From contig RFSU01000119.1 in NCBI GenBank assembly GCA_009923795.1, forward strand, positions 1-7,529: a stretch of 7,529 nt of DNA. Direction: 5' to 3'. The DNA comes from Sphingomonadaceae bacterium. Lineage in GTDB: Bacteria; Pseudomonadota; Alphaproteobacteria; Sphingomonadales; Sphingomonadaceae. A program made the position numbers and the translations under genes. The notes under the pieces are model-generated. The model saw only the letters and a list, made by a program, of their open reading frames with translations. It was not told the origin of the DNA and did not search any database. This document shows positions 1-5,766 of this stretch, piece by piece (within the stretch, counting starts at the first letter, position 1; the number at the start of each line of letters is the position of its first letter).

Positions 1-816
1 GCCCCGGCGCAGGACGTTGACAGCAAGCTGGGCAGAGGCGGGACGCCCGACGGCTTCAATCGCGTGATCAACGCCGCCTTTGGTCATTTCAATAATCGTC
101 GCGGCAGCACCCTCGGCAGTCGCGTCAATGGCGTCGGTTGCCCCCAGTTTCATGGCGAGCGCGCGCTTTTCCGGGATCGGGTCTGCCGCAATAATCCGGC
201 CGGCCCCCGCAATTTTTGCGGCATTGATCGTGGCAAGGCCAACGCCCCCACAGCCAACGACGACCACGGTTTCACCCGGGGTCACCTTGCACGCATTGAA
301 GATTGTGCCCGCACCCGTCGTCACAGCGCAGCCGATAATGGCGGCGCGATCCAGCGGCATGTCGGGATTGATCTTCACACAGGCATGTTCGTGAATGAGC
401 ATTTGTTCGGCAAAGGCCGATAGATTGAGCATCTGGTTGACAGCCGACCCATCGGAACGGGAAAGCCGTGCAGCATCGCCCGGCGCGCGGCGGGTGTCCC
501 CACCGAGGCAAAGCGACATCCGTCCTGTGACGCAATACTCGCAGTGCCCGCAATAAGCCGACAAGCAGGTGACGACGGCATCGCCCGGTTTCACCGTGCG
601 GACTTCGCTGCCCACCGCCTCCACAATGCCTGCCGCCTCATGGCCCGGCACGGCGGGCAAGGGGTGCGGATAGGCACCTTCGATGAAGTGCAGATCCGAA
701 TGGCACAGTCCACAGGCCGCCGTCCGGATCAGCACTTCGTGCGGACCCGGCTTGGAGATCGTCAGATCTTCAATGACGAGCGGCTTATTGGGCTCAATAA
801 GGACGGCGGCTTTCAT
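1..816 (-). CDS. Zinc-dependent alcohol dehydrogenase (MDR superfamily), C-terminus cut by window edge
   Basis: NAD-linked oxidation of an alcohol to an aldehyde or ketone, or the reverse, in the cytoplasm. 272 codons are visible; the family is usually about 360-375 residues, so roughly a quarter is missing beyond position 1. The N-terminal GroES-like domain carries the catalytic zinc ligands Cys38 (in CGLCHSD), His59-Glu60 (GHE) and Cys163 (IIGCAV). The structural zinc lobe has Cys89, Cys92, Cys95 and Cys103. The Rossmann domain follows with GCGGVG at 188-193, and Asp212 at the end of the second strand suggests NAD rather than NADP. All zinc ligands are present, so it should be active. The ATG overlaps the stop of the upstream acyl-CoA dehydrogenase by 4 bp (ATGA), and no clear Shine-Dalgarno precedes it, so translation is probably coupled. 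The family call is firm; the substrate is unknown. Confidence 0.93.
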   Translation of the reverse strand, partial: MKAAVLIEPNKPLVIEDLTISKPGPHEVLIRTAACGLCHSDLHFIEGAYPHPLPAVPGHEAAGIVEAVGSEVRTVKPGDAVVTCLSAYCGHCEYCVTGRMSLCLGGDTRRAPGDAARLSRSDGSAVNQMLNLSAFAEQMLIHEHACVKINPDMPLDRAAIIGCAVTTGAGTIFNACKVTPGETVVVVGCGGVGLATINAAKIAGAGRIIAADPIPEKRALAMKLGATDAIDATAEGAAATIIEMTKGGVDHAIEAVGRPASAQLAVNVLRRG

Positions 817-2096
817 CGTGTGGCTGCCATATCACCGGATGAAGGGTCGCGCGGGCGTGTGTCGCCATGCTTGCCCAGTTCAAGGCGGGCAATAGCGCGA
901 TTGTGCACTTCATCCGGCCCATCGGCGAGACGCAGCGTGCGCTGATGCGCCCAGGCTGAGGCGAGACCATAATCTTCCGAAACGCCGCCACCGCCATGCG
1001 CCTGAATGGCATCGTCGATGATTTTGAGCGCCATATTCGGGGCCTGAACCTTGATCATCGCGATTTCAGCGGCAGACGCCTTATTGCCGACCGTGTCCAT
1101 CATATGCGCGGCCTTGAGGCAGAGCAGACGCGTCATTTCAAGGTCGATGCGAGCACGGGCAATGCGCTCATGCCAGACGGTCTGTTCGGCAATTGTCTTG
1201 CCAAAGGCAACGCGGCTGGTGAGGCGGCGGCACATTTTCTCCAGCGCCTCTTCGGCAACGCCGATGGTGCGCATGCAGTGGTGGATACGGCCCGGCCCAA
1301 GGCGGCCCTGCGCGATTTCAAAGCCACGACCTTCACCATAAAGGATGTTTTCGGCTGGAACGCGGACGTCCTTCAGCTCAATTTCCATATGGCCGTGCGG
1401 CGCATCATCATAACCAAAGACAGGCAAATGACGCAGAATGTTCACGCCTGGTGCGTCGAGTGGCATTAGGATTTGGGATTGCTGCTGGTGGCGCTGTGCG
1501 CCCAGATCTGTCTTGCCCATGACAATGGCGATTTTGCAGCGCGGATCACCGGCTCCCGATGACCACCATTTGCGGCCATTGATCACATAATGATCGCCAT
1601 CGCTTGTGATGCGGGTTTCGATATTGGTGGCGTCTGACGAGGCAACGGCGGGTTCCGTCATGAGGAAGGCAGAGCGGATCTCGCCATTCATCAGCGGGAT
1701 CAGCCACTTTTTCTTATGTTCCGCAGTGCCATAGCGGTTGAGCACTTCCATATTGCCCGTGTCAGGTGCGGAGCAGTTGAAGATTTCAGACGAGATGCCG
1801 ACCCGACCCATTTCTTCGGCGCACAGAGCATATTCGACATTGGTCAGCATGGGCCCGTCAAATTCGACACTGGAATCGAGATGCGGGTTTGATCCCTGCG
1901 GCGGCATGAAGAGGTTCCAGATGCCAGCGGCCTTGGCGCGCTTCTTCTCTTCTTCAATGACGTTCAGGACTTTCCAGCGATCCCCGGTGGCCTGCTCGGC
2001 ATAATAATCCTTCACCCGCGGGCGGATATATTGATCGATATGGTTCTTAACGCGATCCCGCCAAAAAACTTCGCGGTCGGTGAAGGTGAAGTCCAT
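813..2096 (-). CDS. Acyl-CoA dehydrogenase, ACAD10/ACAD11-like (single-chain, Asp at catalytic-base position)
   Basis: FAD-dependent alpha,beta-desaturation of an acyl-CoA in the cytoplasm, 427 residues. The flavin/substrate segment MTEPAVASSDATN lies at 146-158 and WWSSGA at 177-182. The FAD-contacting RVAFGK is at 295-300, and QAHGGGGVSEDYG is at 365-377. Near the C-terminus LADGPDEVHNR (390-400) aligns where medium-chain enzymes have YEGT, putting Asp392 at the position of the catalytic Glu. ADGPDEVH is typical of the acyl-CoA dehydrogenase domain of ACAD10/ACAD11 and bacterial relatives. All elements sit in one polypeptide, so it should form a homo-oligomer, unlike the plus-strand pair. 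Relatives include LvaC of levulinate catabolism (from memory), but no kinase partner is visible here. The start is supported by AAGAGGA 8 nt upstream. An 80-bp gap separates it from the transporter gene, and its stop overlaps the alcohol dehydrogenase start. Substrate unknown. Confidence 0.93.
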   Translation of the reverse strand: MDFTFTDREVFWRDRVKNHIDQYIRPRVKDYYAEQATGDRWKVLNVIEEEKKRAKAAGIWNLFMPPQGSNPHLDSSVEFDGPMLTNVEYALCAEEMGRVGISSEIFNCSAPDTGNMEVLNRYGTAEHKKKWLIPLMNGEIRSAFLMTEPAVASSDATNIETRITSDGDHYVINGRKWWSSGAGDPRCKIAIVMGKTDLGAQRHQQQSQILMPLDAPGVNILRHLPVFGYDDAPHGHMEIELKDVRVPAENILYGEGRGFEIAQGRLGPGRIHHCMRTIGVAEEALEKMCRRLTSRVAFGKTIAEQTVWHERIARARIDLEMTRLLCLKAAHMMDTVGNKASAAEIAMIKVQAPNMALKIIDDAIQAHGGGGVSEDYGLASAWAHQRTLRLADGPDEVHNRAIARLELGKHGDTRPRDPSSGDMAATR

Positions 2097-2104
2097 CTGA
2101 GTCG

Positions 2105-2111
2105 TCCTCTT
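2105..2111 (-). promoter_or_regulatory. Ribosome binding site of the ACAD10/11-like gene
   Basis: On the minus strand AAGAGGA lies 8 nt upstream of the ATG at 2096. It is a good Shine-Dalgarno and fixes the start of the acyl-CoA dehydrogenase. Of the three minus-strand junctions downstream of the first SDR, this is the only one with an independent ribosome binding site; the other two are ATGA overlaps. Confidence 0.7.
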
Positions 2112-2116
2112 CTATG

Positions 2117-2132
2117 TTTACGTTTACGTCAC
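2117..2132. promoter_or_regulatory. Candidate operator: ACGT-based imperfect palindrome in the transporter/ACAD gap
   Basis: The plus strand reads TTTACGT-TT-ACGTCAC, two half-sites around a 2-bp centre in which 5 of 7 paired positions are symmetric. The same stretch contains a perfect tandem hexamer, GTTTAC at 2116-2121 and 2122-2127. It sits about 20 bp upstream of the acyl-CoA dehydrogenase start, in the only non-coding gap of the minus-strand block. ACGT-cored palindromes of this kind resemble what I recall for MerR-family regulators of branched-chain and fatty acid catabolism (LiuR type), but I cannot verify this. No convincing promoter hexamers are placed around it, so it may instead be chance or an operator for another regulator. 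Confidence 0.4.
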
Positions 2133-2176
2133 TGTCAGCTTTCGGAGCGGTTTTCCAGCCCCCTTGATGCTGGAGT

Positions 2177-3601
2177 TTAGTTTGTGCCCTTTGCCAATCG
2201 GCGCACCCGCGCTTCATGGTCATGGCGCCTGATCGGAAAGCGCACAAAGACCAGCGAAGAGAGTAGGGCCAGCACGGTGACAAGGCCGATATAGGCAGCG
2301 ATCAGCCGGTCAATCACGTCGGGCAGAACCACATCCGGGCTGGTCTGAGCCGATAGGCCAGCCCAGCTGATAATCAGGCCAGAGGCAAAGATGCCAACAC
2401 CCGTGGCGCATTTCTGAATGAAGAAATTGCCGGCAAAAAATGTGCCTTCGGTCCGGCGGCCTGTCTCTTCCTGCGAGGCTTCGACAATATCAGCGATCAT
2501 CGATGAGGCTGAAATCATCACGGTGACCGCAAAGCTGTTTCCGAGAAAGAAAAAGAGAAAGACGCCCCAAGTCGACATTGCACTGCCAGCTTCTGGCCAG
2601 AGATCCACAAGTCGGAGAAGAAAAGGAACGATCCAAAGAGCGACGCCGATAATGGCGGCATAAGCGGCCGTGTGTGGCTTATCCCATTTCCGGTTGAGCG
2701 GCACGACAAGGAAGAAGGCGGCAACGACGCTGAGGAACAGCACGACTGGGAAGAGGGCGAAAGCAAGCTGATCAAAGCGCCAGACATAGAGGTAGAGATA
2801 ATTGGAAATGGAAAAGGTGATGCCCTGGCTGATAATCGCGCAGGCCGCGGCGCCTGCATAGATCAGGAAGGCTCGGTTGGAGAGCGCTTCTCGGATTTCT
2901 TGAAAAGCAACGCCAATGCGCAAGGGCTTGGGCTTTTCGTCCGGCCAATGGGCAACCCGGCGGTGCTGCGCGGCAGCAGAAGTGAGGACAGTTACGGCGA
3001 TCAGGAACCCGCCGAATAAACCATAGTTCCAATAGCCATCGGGATTGAGCTGACCCACTTTGTGGCCCGCATCGGGGACAAGGAAGACGCTATAGGCGAG
3101 AAACAGCATCAGCAGTCCACCTGCCCAGCCAAAGAGAAAACGAAACCGCATCAGGCCGGTGCGCTCATCATAGCCCTGCGTCAATTCTGGTACGAGCGCG
3201 ATGGACGGCACTTCGCAGCAGGAGACAAGCGCGCGCACCACAAAAGCGACCGCCACCAGATAGGCAAATGTTTCTCCATGTGTCCCTGATGGCGGGGACC
3301 AGAGGAGGAGCCAAGCAAACCCCAAGGGGATGGCGGCTGCATAAAGCCAAGGCAAGCGGCGGCCCCAGCGTGTGTGAGTCCGATCGCTCATATGCCCGAT
3401 AAAGGGGTCAATCAGAGCATCAAGGAAAAGCGCCAACATGAGCGCTGTCGACACCATGGTCGCGGGCAGGCCGAGAACCTGATTGTAGAACAACAGCAAA
3501 AAGGTCGAAAAGCCGCTATCCTTCACGCCATAGGCGATGCTGCCCAAACCATGGGCCAGCTTAAGCCGGAGTGGAAGGGGCGGCGATTTGGACATGGTCA
3601 T
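2177..3601 (-). CDS. MFS transporter of the GPH (MelB-like, MFS_2) cation symporter family
   Basis: Inner-membrane secondary transporter, 474 residues, with about 12 hydrophobic segments, the usual size for the glycoside-pentoside-hexuronide:cation symporters. Family marks are the N-terminal GLGSIAYGVKD (18-28), the signature DALIDPFIGHMSDRTHTRWG (61-80) followed by RR, where Asp61 and Asp65 match the MelB cation-site acidic pair, ALVPELTQGYDER (135-147) in the region of the conserved PEL motif, and ADIVEASQEETGRRTEG (370-386) in the second half. Classic members import sugars, but many relatives in alphaproteobacteria sit beside acyl-CoA dehydrogenases and SDRs, so the cargo here may be the carboxylate or alcohol the cluster degrades (inference). 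The ATG overlaps the SDR stop as ATGA; no Shine-Dalgarno is obvious, suggesting coupled translation. An alternative ATG lies two codons in, at 3595. Confidence 0.9.
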   Translation of the reverse strand: MTMSKSPPLPLRLKLAHGLGSIAYGVKDSGFSTFLLLFYNQVLGLPATMVSTALMLALFLDALIDPFIGHMSDRTHTRWGRRLPWLYAAAIPLGFAWLLLWSPPSGTHGETFAYLVAVAFVVRALVSCCEVPSIALVPELTQGYDERTGLMRFRFLFGWAGGLLMLFLAYSVFLVPDAGHKVGQLNPDGYWNYGLFGGFLIAVTVLTSAAAQHRRVAHWPDEKPKPLRIGVAFQEIREALSNRAFLIYAGAAACAIISQGITFSISNYLYLYVWRFDQLAFALFPVVLFLSVVAAFFLVVPLNRKWDKPHTAAYAAIIGVALWIVPFLLRLVDLWPEAGSAMSTWGVFLFFFLGNSFAVTVMISASSMIADIVEASQEETGRRTEGTFFAGNFFIQKCATGVGIFASGLIISWAGLSAQTSPDVVLPDVIDRLIAAYIGLVTVLALLSSLVFVRFPIRRHDHEARVRRLAKGTN

Positions 3602-4443
3602 GCGTTATTGGCGCTGACAAAATTCTCCAGCGCGTCGAAAATTCCGGGCGCTTCCGGGTTCCAGCTGTGCGGCTGTCCGGTTGTGATGCCGCCATCAACC
3701 ACGAAGTGCGCACCCGTAATGAAGCCAGCTTCCTTTGATGCAAGGAAGGCGACCATATTGGCAATATCCTCTGGTTTGCCGCCGCGCTTTACGGGTTGCG
3801 TGTGGTTTGAGATTTCAAAAATCACTTCATTGGCGGCTGCGCGCATCTCGTCCGGCACATCGAGCGAGGCTGAGAAGATATTTGTCTGGATAAAGCCAGG
3901 GCAAATCGCGTTCATCCGGATATTATGTTTGGCAAGATCGGTTGCCCCAACTTTGGTGAGGTGAATAACGCCGCATTTGGCAACGGCATAGGCCGTGGGC
4001 GAATAGCCAGCGCCCAAGCCCGCAATGCTTGCCGTGTTCACAATCGCGGCACCTTCGCGACCGATCATATGCGGCACGGCATAGCGCACGCCCATGGCGA
4101 CCGAGCGCAGAAGAAGATCCATCGTCCGATCCCAGCCTTCGGGGTCAATCTCCTCAATCGGCGCGCGATCCCCGCCTGCGCCTGCATTGTTGAAGACCAC
4201 ATCGATCCCGCCCGTTTTCTCGGCAGCAAAATCCATCAGCGCCTTAATCTCTTCTGGCTTGCAGACATCGGTGCGCTTGAAATGGATTTTACCGTTTGAG
4301 GTGGCGGCCAATTCTGTGCCGCCTTTCTCATCAATATCTGCCGCGATGACAGTTGCGCCTTCAGAGGCAAAGAGCAGGCAGCTTGCTTTGCCAATGCCCG
4401 ATGCAGCGCCCGTGATGACAACGGTTTTTCCAGCGAATCTCAT
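3598..4443 (-). CDS. Short-chain dehydrogenase/reductase (classical SDR, NAD-type)
   Basis: Oxidoreductase interconverting a hydroxyl and a ketone, 281 residues, cytoplasmic. The cofactor motif TGAASGIG is at 11-18, and Asp36 in AADID after the second strand favours NAD(H). NNAG is at 85-88, catalytic Ser139 at the end of IVNTAS, and the YAVAK motif gives Tyr152 and Lys156. CPG follows at 181-183 and VDGG at 249-252. About 29 residues follow VDGG, more than in most SDRs, and could cap the active site. The start was set at 4443 because GGAGAG lies just upstream and MRFAGKTVVITG is the normal SDR beginning; the open frame extends to 4539, but those 32 residues look non-coding. First gene of the minus-strand block, facing the paired acyl-CoA dehydrogenases. 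A role in oxidising a beta-hydroxyacyl-CoA or a free alcohol is possible; the substrate is unknown. Confidence 0.93.
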   Translation of the reverse strand: MRFAGKTVVITGAASGIGKASCLLFASEGATVIAADIDEKGGTELAATSNGKIHFKRTDVCKPEEIKALMDFAAEKTGGIDVVFNNAGAGGDRAPIEEIDPEGWDRTMDLLLRSVAMGVRYAVPHMIGREGAAIVNTASIAGLGAGYSPTAYAVAKCGVIHLTKVGATDLAKHNIRMNAICPGFIQTNIFSASLDVPDEMRAAANEVIFEISNHTQPVKRGGKPEDIANMVAFLASKEAGFITGAHFVVDGGITTGQPHSWNPEAPGIFDALENFVSANNA

Positions 4444-4447
4444 GTGG

Positions 4448-4453
4448 CTCTCC
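4448..4453 (-). promoter_or_regulatory. Ribosome binding site of the minus-strand SDR
   Basis: GGAGAG on the minus strand ends 4 nt before the ATG at 4443. It decides the start in favour of 4443 over the in-frame ATG at 4455, which itself overlaps this purine run, and over the far upstream ATG at 4539. Confidence 0.65.
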
Positions 4454-4470
4454 ATTTCTTTTTCAAGCGC

Positions 4471-4499
4471 ATCCTGTCGGTTGGAGCGGCCTTGGTCAA
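4471..4499 (-). promoter_or_regulatory. Possible sigma-70-type promoter for the minus-strand block
   Basis: On the minus strand TTGACC (4494-4499, 5 of 6 to the -35 consensus) is followed after exactly 17 bp by CAGGAT (4471-4476, 3 of 6 to the -10 consensus). Transcription would start near 4464, giving a leader of about 20 nt before the SDR ATG. The -10 is weak, so it may need an activator or be chance. Confidence 0.3.
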
Positions 4500-4590
4500 C
4501 GCGCTTCCATCTGCCGTTACGGAATGCGCTCCTCCCCACTTGACGCTTGCGGAAAGATACATCGCAGACTTAGAAAGTCCTCAGAAGATT

Positions 4591-4596
4591 AAGGAG
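4591..4596 (+). promoter_or_regulatory. Ribosome binding site of the plus-strand ACAD alpha gene
   Basis: AAGGAG lies 6 nt before the ATG at 4603, a near-ideal Shine-Dalgarno. It identifies this ATG as the real start rather than the in-frame ATG at 4444, which would add 53 residues with no resemblance to the family. Confidence 0.8.
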
Positions 4597-4602
4597 ACTC
4601 CG

Positions 4603-5763
4603 ATGACTGACCTTGAGACATTCCAGAAGGAAACGCGGGCTTGGCTAGAGGCCAACTGCCCCCCTGAAATGCGCGCGCCGATGATGAGCGAGGATGACAC
4701 CTGCTGGGGCGGTCGTAATGTGGTGTTCAAGAGCCCGGCGCAAAAGCAGTGGCTTGAGGTCATGGCCGCCAAGGGCTGGACCGTCCCGGATTGGCCGGTG
4801 GCCTATGGCGGCGGCGGCCTTTCTGCTGAAGAAACAAAGGCGCTGCGTGCTGAAATGGCCAAGCTTGGCTGCCGCTCTCCGCTGTCGAGCTTTGGCATTT
4901 GGATGCTTGGTCCGGCTCTTTTGAAATTCGGCACGGAAGAACAGAAAACGCATTATCTGCCGCAGATTGCCCGCGGTGAAATTCGCTGGTGTCAGGGCTA
5001 TTCGGAGCCAGGCTCTGGCTCGGATCTCGTGTCGCTCCAGACCTTTGGCGAAGACAAGGGCGATCATTGGGTCGTCAATGGCCAGAAAGTCTGGACCAGC
5101 TATGCCGATAAGGCAGACTGGATTTTCTGTCTGGTGCGCACCGACAAGAATGACAAATATCGGGGCATCAGCTTCCTCCTGTTCGATATGACGACACCCG
5201 GTGTTACGACCAAGCCAATCAAGCTGATCTCTGGCGCGTCGCCTTTCTGCGAGACATTTTTCGACAATGTGAAGGTGCCCAAGCACCAAATTGTTGGCGA
5301 GTTGAACCGCGGCTGGGATGTGGCCAAATATCTGCTGGGGCATGAGCGGGAGATGATCTCCGGCGGGGGCCTTGGCGAGGGCATGGCGTCGATTGGCGCG
5401 GCCTTTAAGGATGTGGCGGGCGAAGAGCCGGTGCTGCGTGCTGAAATGGCGCTGTTCGATATAGAGACCATGGTCTTTCGCGCGCACAGCGAACGCTTTA
5501 TGGATGAATGGAAGACGGGCCGGGCGCACCCTGCTTATTCCAACCTCATGAAATATATCGGTACAGAACTGAACAAGAAGCGGCATGAACTCGTCATGTC
5601 GGCTGGCGGCTCCGACGCGCTGGAATGGGAAAGCGATCGTTCCAAACAGGGCGCACGGCCGCGCACCTGGTTGCGGACCAAAGCCAATAGCATTGAAGGC
5701 GGCACGAGCGAGGTCATGCTCAACGTCGTTTCCAAACGCATTCTCGATATGCCGGGAGCCTAA
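4603..5763 (+). CDS. Acyl-CoA dehydrogenase, catalytic (alpha-like) subunit of a probable heteromeric enzyme
   Basis: FAD-dependent desaturation of an acyl-CoA, 386 residues. The N-terminal helical domain is followed by QGYSEPGSGSDL (131-142), the flavin/substrate segment, then WTSYADKADW (164-173). Near the C-terminus ANSIEGGTSEVM (361-372) carries the catalytic base Glu365. What is missing is telling: the C-terminal half has no RxxFG motif and no QxxGGxG motif, the elements that normally hold the FAD adenine end. Both are kept by the next gene's product, which in turn lacks the Glu. This matches the alpha2beta2 acyl-CoA dehydrogenases described for mycobacterial steroid side-chain degradation (ChsE4-ChsE5 type), where flavin sites form between unlike chains. 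The downstream subunit gene follows after 3 bp. A steroid or other branched or cyclic acyl-CoA substrate is plausible but unproven; this is the first gene of the plus-strand block. Confidence 0.92.
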   Translation: MTDLETFQKETRAWLEANCPPEMRAPMMSEDDTCWGGRNVVFKSPAQKQWLEVMAAKGWTVPDWPVAYGGGGLSAEETKALRAEMAKLGCRSPLSSFGIWMLGPALLKFGTEEQKTHYLPQIARGEIRWCQGYSEPGSGSDLVSLQTFGEDKGDHWVVNGQKVWTSYADKADWIFCLVRTDKNDKYRGISFLLFDMTTPGVTTKPIKLISGASPFCETFFDNVKVPKHQIVGELNRGWDVAKYLLGHEREMISGGGLGEGMASIGAAFKDVAGEEPVLRAEMALFDIETMVFRAHSERFMDEWKTGRAHPAYSNLMKYIGTELNKKRHELVMSAGGSDALEWESDRSKQGARPRTWLRTKANSIEGGTSEVMLNVVSKRILDMPGA

Positions 5764-5766
5764 TCC

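Larger units (their letters stand above)
4444..4602. promoter_or_regulatory. Divergent intergenic control region
   Basis: This 159-bp stretch separates the two divergent blocks and must carry both promoters if each is transcribed locally. Both edges have clear ribosome binding sites. A weak minus-strand promoter can be proposed (separate entry). On the plus strand a TTGACG lies at 4540-4545, but nothing TATAAT-like follows at a normal spacing; TTGCGG (4547-4552) with TAGAAA (4571-4576) at 18-bp spacing is a poor alternative. I see no strong palindrome, and the ACGT motif of 2117-2132 is not repeated here. Confidence 0.55.

Noticed and set aside
996..1469. Plus-strand open frames opposite the ACAD10/11-like gene
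   Set aside because: Shadows of a gene with strong family motifs in the other strand; no ribosome binding site or protein family resemblance.
2155..2173. Possible terminator hairpin after the transporter gene (CCAGC/GCTGG, 9-nt loop)
   Set aside because: The stem is only 5 bp and no U-run follows on the minus strand, so it is unlikely to stop transcription between the transporter and the acyl-CoA dehydrogenase.
4444..4539. N-terminal extension of the minus-strand SDR from an ATG at 4539
   Set aside because: SDRs begin a few residues before the TGxxxGIG strand; the extra 32 residues are highly charged, unlike a domain, and overlap the divergent control region.
4444..4602. N-terminal extension of the alpha ACAD from an ATG at 4444
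   Set aside because: The added 53 residues do not fit the family, and a near-perfect AAGGAG precedes the ATG at 4603.
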